DNA of 19,622 nucleotides. Origin: Firmicutes bacterium UBA7510 (GTDB taxonomy: Bacteria > Bacillota > Clostridia > Tissierellales > Sedimentibacteraceae). How positions within the stretch are numbered: position 1 is the stretch's first letter; each line of letters begins with the position of its first letter. A model generated the notes under the pieces. It had not been told where the DNA came from and did no database searches. It saw nothing but the letters and a program-made list of their open reading frames with translations. A program made the translations under genes and the position numbers. This document shows positions 13,478 to 19,622 of the stretch, one piece after another. The stretch is taken from positions 68,884-88,505 of the forward strand of contig DLNM01000064.1 of the NCBI GenBank assembly GCA_002479485.1, given 5' to 3'.

Positions 13478-14593
13478 CTAAAACAATTTTGAATATATAT
13501 TTATTAAATCCTCTTTTTCAAAGGCTACATAATTGTTACCTAATAATCTTTGCTGAGTAGCCATGACATTTTCTGAAAATGTAATAATTTCTTCCTCTTT
13601 CATGCCATATTCTTTTAGAGGTCTTAAACTTAATAAATTGTTTAATATTTTTTCTAATTCATCAAATGCATTTTCTTCGTTGCAGCCAATTATATTAGCA
13701 AATAGTTTTTCTATGTTCTCTATTTTACCGATTGGTTGTTTCTTCTTATAGTATTTGAACACTTCTATAAAGAACTGATAGTTTGCTTCCCCATGAGGAA
13801 CATGATATACTCCTCCCAGTGGATATGACATAGCATGTACTGCGGCGCAGCCTGCATTGCCAAATGCTATACCAGCATAGTTGCTTGCAACTAAAAAATC
13901 TTCTATTATATTTCTAAAGTGCTCTTGACCGTTTTTTATAACCTCCATATAGCCCTTAATAATCATTTCCATAGCTTTTATACTGAAAAGCTCTGAATAT
14001 CCGCTAGCCTTTGGAGATAAGAAAGATTCTGCAGCATGTATCAATGCATCAACTGAGCTTGTAACAAACACTTTATAAGGCAATTTAACTAGTAGCTCTG
14101 GAATTAGGACTGTATAGTCAGCACATAAAGCGTTATCTGCTAATCCCATTTTTGTATTTTTCTTAGTAAGTAAAGCTATAGATATATTTGTAACTTCACT
14201 TCCTGTACCACAGGTAGTAGGAATAATTATCAAGCTTTTTTCCTTAATTATTGGAACTTCCCTTAAGAAAAGTTGTTCGGAACGCTGATCCTGCTTTAAT
14301 ACAAACAATTTAGCAATATCAACTATACTTCCGCCTCCAATTGCAATTACTCTATTATACTGAATGCCTCTTAAATCATATAGTATTTTATCTATCATCT
14401 CATCTGTCGGTTCACCAAGTGCATATTTTTCAGGAAAAACAACATTAAATTGTTTATTCTTATCTTTAAAATATGTATTAAAAATTGGTTCGATTGTTAG
14501 TATTAAATCTTTTTCATTAACATCAAATTCTTTATAAAATTCCTCAAACGTGTCAACCTTATGAATTTCCGGTACTAATAAAAATTGCTTCAT
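13478..14593 (-). CDS. 4hbD: 4-hydroxybutyrate dehydrogenase (iron-containing ADH family)
   Basis: A 371-residue NAD(P)-dependent group III alcohol dehydrogenase that interconverts succinate semialdehyde and 4-hydroxybutyrate. The nucleotide-binding IGGGSIVDIAK is at 85-95 and TTCGTGSEVTN at 126-136. Probable metal ligands are D182 and H186 (DALIHA), H253 (AVHAMSYPLGG) and H267 (HVPHGEAN, with H264 nearby). Length equals that of C. kluyveri 4HbD and the N and C termini align by eye. TAGGAGG sits 7 nt before the ATG and only 18 nt separate it from cat2, so it is in the same transcript. Confidence 0.93.
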   Translation of the reverse strand: MKQFLLVPEIHKVDTFEEFYKEFDVNEKDLILTIEPIFNTYFKDKNKQFNVVFPEKYALGEPTDEMIDKILYDLRGIQYNRVIAIGGGSIVDIAKLFVLKQDQRSEQLFLREVPIIKEKSLIIIPTTCGTGSEVTNISIALLTKKNTKMGLADNALCADYTVLIPELLVKLPYKVFVTSSVDALIHAAESFLSPKASGYSELFSIKAMEMIIKGYMEVIKNGQEHFRNIIEDFLVASNYAGIAFGNAGCAAVHAMSYPLGGVYHVPHGEANYQFFIEVFKYYKKKQPIGKIENIEKLFANIIGCNEENAFDELEKILNNLLSLRPLKEYGMKEEEIITFSENVMATQQRLLGNNYVAFEKEDLINIYSKLF

Positions 14594-14611
14594 TAAACTG
14601 CCTCCTAAACG

Positions 14612-15910
14612 CTATAAGCTTTCTTTGAATCTTTCTATGTATTCTTTTGCTAATTCATCCCTAAAGTCAGGGTGAGCAATACTGATTAGCGCTTTTGCTC
14701 TTTGTTTTAAACTTTTTCCTCGTAAATTAGCTATACCATATTCTGTTACAATGTATTCAACATCATTTCTTGATGTAGTTACGCATGAACCGTGGTCTAA
14801 AAATGGTACTATTCTAGATAATTTACCTTTAGCAGCTGTTGAAGGCATCGCAATTATAGCCTTTCCATCCTCAGCCATGCTTACGCCTCTTATGTAGTCT
14901 ACCTGACCACCTACACCGCTAAATTGTTTCAGTCCTATAGCTTCAGCACAAACTTGACCCATTAAGTCAACCTGTAGGGCTGAATTTATAGAAACCATTT
15001 TATTATTTTTCATTATAGTAAGAGGATCATTAACATAATCAACAGGATATAGTTCTACAACTGGGTTATTATTGACAAAATCATATAGCTTTTTACTACC
15101 CATTAAAAATGTAACTACCATTTTTCCAGGATGTAGAGTTTTTTTGCTGTTATTAACTGCTCCTGAATTATACAAATCTACAATTCCATCTGAAAACATT
15201 TCTGAATGTATACCTAAATCCTTTTTATCTTTCAAAAATAGTAAAACTGCATCTGGTATAGCTCCAATACCAAGCTGTAAAGTTGAGCCATCTTCAATTA
15301 GGGAGGCACAATGCTCACCAATTGCCTTTTCTACATCTCCTATAACTGGAGGTGTTAGCTCTAAAAGTGGTTTAGAAACTTCTACTATAAAATCTATATC
15401 ATTAATATTAATAAAATTGTCACCATAGGTCATAGGCATTTGGTCATTTACTTGCGCAATAACTATTTTTGCTAAATTAGCAGCAGGTTTTGTAAAATCA
15501 CAAGATACCCCAAAGCTGCAATTTCCATTTTCATCAGGTGGTGAAACCTGTATTATTGCTACATCAACAGGTAGTTTAGTTTTAAATAGCTTTGGTACTT
15601 GGTAAAAAAATGTTGGAGTAAAGTCTGCTCTTCCATCATGTACTGCCTCTCTAGTCCCAGCGCCTACAAACAAAGCGTTATGTCTTAGATGACCTTTCAT
15701 CTCGGGTCTTGTGTAACCACAGTTTCCCATGGCTACCAAGTGGACTATTTCTACATTTTCATACTGCAAATAATTTTCTACCATAGCATCAACAATAACT
15801 GTAGGCTCGCCTGTAGCATGACCTGTTACAACTCTGCAATTAGAAGGTATATGTTTAACTGCTTCGGAAGCTGTAGTCAATTTCTCTTTATATAATTTAT
15901 TGTAGTCCAA
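14612..15910 (-). CDS. cat2: 4-hydroxybutyrate CoA-transferase
   Basis: A 432-residue family I CoA-transferase (Cat2/AbfT) that activates 4-hydroxybutyrate using acetyl-CoA or butyryl-CoA as donor. The catalytic glutamate is E237 in GIHSEMFSDG, one residue from the E238 known for C. aminobutyricum AbfT. GHATGEP near 30, QLGIGAIPDAVL (212-223) and SGVGGQVDYIRG are family blocks. The start is TTG at 15910, with AAGGG about 9 nt upstream; an ATG 8 nt further upstream is out of frame. MDYNKLYKEKL aligns with the N terminus of the C. kluyveri protein, supporting TTG. It lies 31 nt after abfD and 18 nt before 4hbD. Also called abfT. Confidence 0.93.
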   Translation of the reverse strand: MDYNKLYKEKLTTASEAVKHIPSNCRVVTGHATGEPTVIVDAMVENYLQYENVEIVHLVAMGNCGYTRPEMKGHLRHNALFVGAGTREAVHDGRADFTPTFFYQVPKLFKTKLPVDVAIIQVSPPDENGNCSFGVSCDFTKPAANLAKIVIAQVNDQMPMTYGDNFININDIDFIVEVSKPLLELTPPVIGDVEKAIGEHCASLIEDGSTLQLGIGAIPDAVLLFLKDKKDLGIHSEMFSDGIVDLYNSGAVNNSKKTLHPGKMVVTFLMGSKKLYDFVNNNPVVELYPVDYVNDPLTIMKNNKMVSINSALQVDLMGQVCAEAIGLKQFSGVGGQVDYIRGVSMAEDGKAIIAMPSTAAKGKLSRIVPFLDHGSCVTTSRNDVEYIVTEYGIANLRGKSLKQRAKALISIAHPDFRDELAKEYIERFKESL

Positions 15911-15941
15911 TATATCATTCCCTTCCTATTTAATATATTAA

Positions 15942-17396
15942 CTATTCTTTTATACCGGCAATTTTCTTAGCCATATCTTTTTTAGCTTGTAAATTACCTT
16001 GTCTTGCTATCATTATTCTTTGAGCTTGTGGTGAACCTGCTCCATGCATTGATTCAGTTCTATATCCTACAGCAGATGATCCTAAACACATATTTTCTAT
16101 AAATCTTAAAATTCTCATTCTGTTTTCTGTTGAAACACTGTCAACACCTTTGAAGTATTTGTTACATACTTCTCCTATTTCTGAAGATCTAAAGTCAGCT
16201 TGTGAAGGCATAGTTACCATAAGTCCGCCAGCTATATCTTCTGCAAGTCTTGTTATTTCGTAAGGGAATCTTGTTACATTTTGCTTACATACATTTGCTA
16301 AAAGCATATCAATTTGATAGTTTCCAGCTTCTGTTTTATCTCCCTCAGCAGAGCATGCTATACCACAGCAATATAATGTTTCATTTAAATGTGTCATCTC
16401 AATTAATTTATCTTTTATATGATTAGCTTTGCTTACACCGTTATAATCAGCAGCAACAGCAGCAGCACCAATTAAAACATCACCAACACCAACCTTGCAG
16501 CCGCCGTAGCTTTGTCTATGATATCCAGCGAATCTTTCAACCATAATTCCAGCAAACTCATATTCTTCACATAAGAACACCATGTCCCATGGAACGAATA
16601 CATCATCAAATACTACTAAAGCTTCTTGTCCACCAAAGTTTTTATTTCCTAAATCTACATCAGCATCTTTTTCAAGCTTTCTCGTATCACAAGATTGTCT
16701 ACCATATATCATATATACTCCCTCAGCATCAGAAGGTACCGCAAATGATACAGCATAAGCTTTATCCGCTTCTTTCATTGCTATAGTAGGCATAATTAAA
16801 TGATCGTGTGAGTTAATAGATCCTGTTTGATGAGCCTTAGCTCCTCTAACTATAATACCATCAGCTCTTTTTTCAACAATATGTACATACATGTCCGGAT
16901 CTTTTTGCTCAGAAGGAGATAAACTTCTATCACCCTTTGGATCTGTCATTGCTCCGTCAACAGTTAAGTCGTTTTCTTGAACATACTCTAAGTATTTTCT
17001 AAATCTTTCATGATACTTAGTACCATACTTTTTATCAACTTCATACGTAGTTGACCATATTGCGTTAAAAGCATCCATTCCAACACATCTTTGGAAGCAT
17101 GATGCTGTTTTTTGTCCTAATAATCTTTGCATTTTAACTTTTTTAACTAAATCCTCAGTGCTTTGATGCAAATGACAAAATCTATTTACTTTATTACCTG
17201 TTAAATTAGATGTAGCTGTCATAAGATCCTCATATTCTTTGTCATGAGCTAAATCATATGTCATGGCTACAGAATTAATAGATGGTCTTATAATAGGGTG
17301 ATCAACAAAATTTTCAACTCTTTCACCAAATACATAAACCTTTGTTTTAAGCTTTCTCAAGCTTTCAATATACTGTTCACCAGTCATTAATGCCAT
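15942..17396 (-). CDS. abfD: 4-hydroxybutyryl-CoA dehydratase / vinylacetyl-CoA isomerase
   Basis: A 484-residue FAD and [4Fe-4S] radical enzyme that dehydrates 4-hydroxybutyryl-CoA to crotonyl-CoA and isomerises vinylacetyl-CoA. All four cluster ligands of the C. aminobutyricum enzyme (C99, C103, H292, C299) are present one position later: C100 and C104 in SCFQRCVGMD, H293 and C300 in YHRQSYGGCKVG. FAD-domain segments GAKAHQTGSINSH and YGRQSCDTRK are intact. Compared with the C. aminobutyricum sequence as I recall it, a short loop near residue 410 is about ten residues shorter. AAGGAG lies 10 nt before the ATG. First gene behind a sigma-54 promoter. The enzyme is oxygen-sensitive, consistent with an anaerobe. 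Confidence 0.97.
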   Translation of the reverse strand: MALMTGEQYIESLRKLKTKVYVFGERVENFVDHPIIRPSINSVAMTYDLAHDKEYEDLMTATSNLTGNKVNRFCHLHQSTEDLVKKVKMQRLLGQKTASCFQRCVGMDAFNAIWSTTYEVDKKYGTKYHERFRKYLEYVQENDLTVDGAMTDPKGDRSLSPSEQKDPDMYVHIVEKRADGIIVRGAKAHQTGSINSHDHLIMPTIAMKEADKAYAVSFAVPSDAEGVYMIYGRQSCDTRKLEKDADVDLGNKNFGGQEALVVFDDVFVPWDMVFLCEEYEFAGIMVERFAGYHRQSYGGCKVGVGDVLIGAAAVAADYNGVSKANHIKDKLIEMTHLNETLYCCGIACSAEGDKTEAGNYQIDMLLANVCKQNVTRFPYEITRLAEDIAGGLMVTMPSQADFRSSEIGEVCNKYFKGVDSVSTENRMRILRFIENMCLGSSAVGYRTESMHGAGSPQAQRIMIARQGNLQAKKDMAKKIAGIKE

Positions 17397-17468
17397 ATTA
17401 CTTACACTCCTTATATTTTTTAATATATTTTTATATTTTATTTATTTTTTTAAACTCAAATTTATAAT

Positions 17469-17486
17469 AAGCAAATTATATGCCAA
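17469..17486 (-). promoter_or_regulatory. Sigma-54 (-24/-12) promoter of the abfD operon
   Basis: Leftward TTGGCATATAATTTGCTT fits the TTGGCAC-N4/5-TTGCT consensus, with GG at 17484-17483 and GC at 17472-17471, exactly 10 nt between them. It starts 6 nt after the nifU-like stop and predicts a transcript start near 17459, about 63 nt before the abfD ATG. A sigma-54 activator gene lies 400 bp upstream. Confidence 0.85.
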
Positions 17487-17492
17487 CTTAGT

Positions 17493-17771
17493 TTATCTTT
17501 TGCCATTTAAAATATCTTTAGCAAAATTTATTAATTCATCACTTACACCTTGATATAGTCTAACACCGCCTATTTCAGGTATTTCCTCTCTTATTTTAGC
17601 TTCAATAATGTTTTCTAATGTTTCTTGAGAACAAGGGCAGCCACCACATGCGCCAAGCATTTTTATATATACAATATTGTCCTTAATTTCAACTAATTCT
17701 GCACTTCCATAATGTTCATTAAGTAGTGGATTAATTTCTTTATGTAAAATTTCATTAATTTTATTTTCCAT
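17493..17771 (-). CDS. NifU-like Fe-S scaffold protein (Nfu domain)
   Basis: A 92-residue stand-alone Nfu (NifU C-terminal) domain, a cytoplasmic scaffold or carrier for [4Fe-4S] clusters. The cluster motif C42-x2-C45 is in LGACGGCPCSQETLENII, with an extra cysteine at C47, and EIGGVRLYQ near the end is family-like. TAGGAG precedes the ATG at suitable spacing. It lies between the sigma-54 activator and the abfD promoter, so its own transcription is separate from, or read through into, the operon. The neighbour AbfD needs a [4Fe-4S] cluster, so delivery to it is a plausible but unproven role. Confidence 0.9.
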   Translation of the reverse strand: MENKINEILHKEINPLLNEHYGSAELVEIKDNIVYIKMLGACGGCPCSQETLENIIEAKIREEIPEIGGVRLYQGVSDELINFAKDILNGKR

Positions 17772-17850
17772 GATAAATTTCTCCTAACAACTATGTAATA
17801 ATTGTTTATAATTTATTTATAATTCATTTTGTAATTGTTTTTTGTTTCTT

Positions 17851-17954
17851 TTTTGCAACAGTAAAATTTATTTTATGCAAAAGAGAAGAGATATTGTTAA
17901 ATCTTTAACATTTTATCGTATGTTGCGTTTTTGCAGCAATGTTGCAAATTTGCA
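17851..17954. promoter_or_regulatory. Candidate upstream activator sites (TTGCA/TGCAA dyads)
   Basis: Three TTGCA-type dyads cluster here. TTTTGCA / TGCAAAA flank 18 nt (17851-17882). A 17-bp dyad TTGCA-N7-TGCAA lies at 17931-17947. A perfect 12-bp palindrome TGCAAATTTGCA lies at 17943-17954, inside the 3' end of the activator gene. They are about 370-470 bp upstream of the -24/-12 promoter, within reach for a DNA-looping enhancer-binding protein but farther than usual. Direct evidence of binding is lacking. Confidence 0.35.
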
Positions 17955-19300
17955 TCAGCGTATTTTTGTCTTTTTCTCACGAATGTTGATGAATCAATAC
18001 CTAAAGCTTCTGCAGCATCACGTACGTTTTTATGTTTCTCATATGCCTTTGTTATCATTTCATATTCCAGTAAACTGACAGCATCCTTAAGGGTACTGCT
18101 TTCAAATCTATTTATTACTTCAATTTCTTTTTGCTTTAATATATTTGCAGGAAGATCCTTAAGACTGATTATATTATCATCATTAAGCAATATCATACGT
18201 TCTATAGTATTTTTTAGCTCACGAACATTACCTGGCCAGTTATAGTTATGAAGTATATCAATAACAGTATTATCAATTTTTTTATTTGAATTGTACTTCT
18301 TATTATAGTAACATTCAAAGTGCTTTGTTAGAAGTAATATATCATCCTTTCGCTCTCTTAGAGGAGGTACTAAGATAGGAATTACATTCAACCTATAGTA
18401 TAAATCATCTCTAAATTGACCTTCTTCTACTAATTTTTCTAAATCCTTATTTGTAGCGGCTATAATTCTAACATTAATTTTTATTTCTTTACTTCCACCG
18501 ATTTTTGTGATTGTTTCTTCCTGTAGCACTCGCAGTAATTTTACCTGCATATTAAGAGGTAACTCCCCAATTTCATCTAAAAAAATAGTACCATCATTGG
18601 CTAATTCAAAAAGCCCTGCTTTTCCTTCGTTTTTAGCACCTGTAAAAGCTCCCTTTTCATATCCGAAAAACTCAGTTTCTAAAAGGTTTTCAGGAATTGC
18701 ACCGCAGTTAACCTTAATATAAGGCTTATTAGCTCTATGGCTATTTGCATATATGTATTTGGCAATACCTTCCTTGCCAACACCAGTTTCACCCAAAATT
18801 AAAACAGTAGTATCAACACTTGCAATTCTTTTAGCATTTTCCAATAACTTTGTCATTGATTTATGTTTTGCAATTATTTCACAGCCACCAACGATTTTTG
18901 ATTTCAACCCTTCAAGTTGTAGTTTCAAATCCTCAAGTTCACTTATATCTCTTACATTTGTTACTACTAAAATAATATTTTTATTTTCATCAAATATTGG
19001 TGTACTTGTAACTATAACTGATTTTCCAGTCTTAAATGTTTGACTTAGGGTTGTTATCTTTTTATCTCTTAAGGCTATTAAAGTTGCAGATTTAGAAATA
19101 ATATTAGATTTTTCTAAATCTAGCATATTTTTACCTAATACTTCTTCTTTTGTTATTCCAGCAATTCTTTCATATGATTTATTTACATATAGAGCATTTG
19201 CGTTACCATCAGTTATAAAAATACCATCATAAGATGATTCAATCACAGCTTCTAAATTGTTCTTTAGTATTAATTGAGAATTTTTAACCTTCTTTTCCAT
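17897..19300 (-). CDS. PAS-domain sigma-54-dependent transcriptional activator
   Basis: A 467-residue enhancer-binding protein. A PAS domain (about 12-125; DGIFITDGNANALYVN, ITKEEVLGKN) is followed by a short coiled linker. The AAA+ domain (about 140-375) has Walker A GETGVGKEG (170-178), the sigma-54 contact loop GAFTGA (217-222), Walker B TIFLDEIGE (238-246), AATNKDL and WPGNVREL. The Fis-type helix-turn-helix is at about 410-445 (NVRDAAEALGIDSSTFVRK). All residues needed for ATPase and sigma-54 contact are present. The PAS ligand is unknown; a metabolite of the 4-hydroxybutyrate pathway would fit the context. A tail of about 20 residues follows the DNA-binding helix and includes a CC pair. 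A possible ribosome binding site (GAAGGATG) is somewhat far from the ATG. It is the likely regulator of the sigma-54 promoter before abfD. Confidence 0.93.
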   Translation of the reverse strand: MEKKVKNSQLILKNNLEAVIESSYDGIFITDGNANALYVNKSYERIAGITKEEVLGKNMLDLEKSNIISKSATLIALRDKKITTLSQTFKTGKSVIVTSTPIFDENKNIILVVTNVRDISELEDLKLQLEGLKSKIVGGCEIIAKHKSMTKLLENAKRIASVDTTVLILGETGVGKEGIAKYIYANSHRANKPYIKVNCGAIPENLLETEFFGYEKGAFTGAKNEGKAGLFELANDGTIFLDEIGELPLNMQVKLLRVLQEETITKIGGSKEIKINVRIIAATNKDLEKLVEEGQFRDDLYYRLNVIPILVPPLRERKDDILLLTKHFECYYNKKYNSNKKIDNTVIDILHNYNWPGNVRELKNTIERMILLNDDNIISLKDLPANILKQKEIEVINRFESSTLKDAVSLLEYEMITKAYEKHKNVRDAAEALGIDSSTFVRKRQKYADANLQHCCKNATYDKMLKI

Positions 19301-19622
19301 AATTAATATCTTACATCCTTCACCTTAATAATGTTTTATTAACATCATCCTACCATTTAGTTAAATAAAATACAACATATTTTAAAACATTTATTTTTAA
19401 TAAACAAATTAATGAAAACAAATTATTTAATAAACTTATAATGAAAAACATTTAATAAAAATTACAAAAAACATTCAACATTGTCAAACATTTAACAAAT
19501 ATAAACGGTTAAGATACATAAATAATTTTGTGTAAAAATATATAAAAGCATGTAAGTATTGAAATTTACATATTTATAAAAATAAATAATTTGAAATAAA
19601 ACTTGCATAACTCTTGATAAAT
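19301..19622 (-). promoter_or_regulatory. AT-rich region upstream of the sigma-54 activator
   Basis: No gene is visible in these 322 nt, which run to the window edge. AAACATTT or AAACATTC occurs four times (19385, 19446, 19469, 19486). Leftward, TTGACA (19487-19482), a 17-nt spacer and a weak TAATTT (19464-19459) form a candidate promoter overlapped by two of those repeats, which could be operators. In such AT-rich DNA both signals may be chance. Confidence 0.3.

Noticed and set aside
7424..17396. A functional link between the arsenic island and the 4-hydroxybutyrate operon.
   Set aside because: They are convergent, separated by terminators and differently regulated; adjacency is better explained by insertion.
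1..19622. CRISPR arrays, rRNA, tRNA genes and intact transposases.
   Set aside because: No regularly spaced direct repeats, tRNA cloverleaf, rRNA-like sequence or transposase reading frame was seen.

Overview
The window reads as a chromosomal segment of a low-GC, strictly anaerobic, probably spore-forming Clostridia-type Firmicute. The reasons are the AT-rich intergenic DNA, strong AAGGAGG-type ribosome binding sites, a SpoVB-type flippase next to a YabN/MazG protein and an HU gene, and a 4-hydroxybutyrate-to-crotonyl-CoA fermentation operon that closely resembles those of Clostridium kluyveri and C. aminobutyricum. Family assignments are from recognition of motifs and remembered homologues; no search was run.

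Region 1 (1-7.2 kb) is housekeeping. Leftward: comF (PRPP-transferase-like), recD2 (SF1 helicase) and hpf (long ribosome hibernation factor, ending at a perfect terminator at 92-120). Rightward: spoVB-like lipid flippase, a methylase-MazG protein that has only one MazG domain, and an HU protein with a GTG start.

Region 2 (7.2-11.8 kb) is a rightward arsenic island: arsP-type permease, acr3 arsenite exporter, arsC (LMW-phosphatase type), a fused ArsR repressor/COG0523 (CobW-like) GTPase, and a TM0996-type mini-thioredoxin. It has two near-consensus sigma-A promoters. The first overlaps a perfect 12-bp inverted repeat that is the likely ArsR operator. The island is bracketed by two nearly identical terminator hairpins (7212-7256 and 11755-11800) in direct orientation, and a sequence resembling a lone insertion-sequence end lies just inside the left one. 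The island therefore looks inserted, or its borders duplicated.

Region 3 (11.8-19.6 kb) is a leftward catabolic module: a PAS/AAA+/Fis sigma-54 activator, a NifU-like Fe-S scaffold protein, then abfD, cat2, 4hbD and sucD. A clean -24/-12 promoter lies between the NifU gene and abfD, which ties the operon to the adjacent activator. Together the enzymes interconvert succinyl-CoA, succinate semialdehyde, 4-hydroxybutyrate, 4-hydroxybutyryl-CoA and crotonyl-CoA. The gap between 4hbD and sucD holds about 170 nt of back-to-back hairpins, including a fully paired three-way junction, and I cannot assign it to a known RNA.

The strongest candidates for something undescribed are the ArsR-COG0523 fusion inside the arsenic operon and the structured RNA between 4hbD and sucD.
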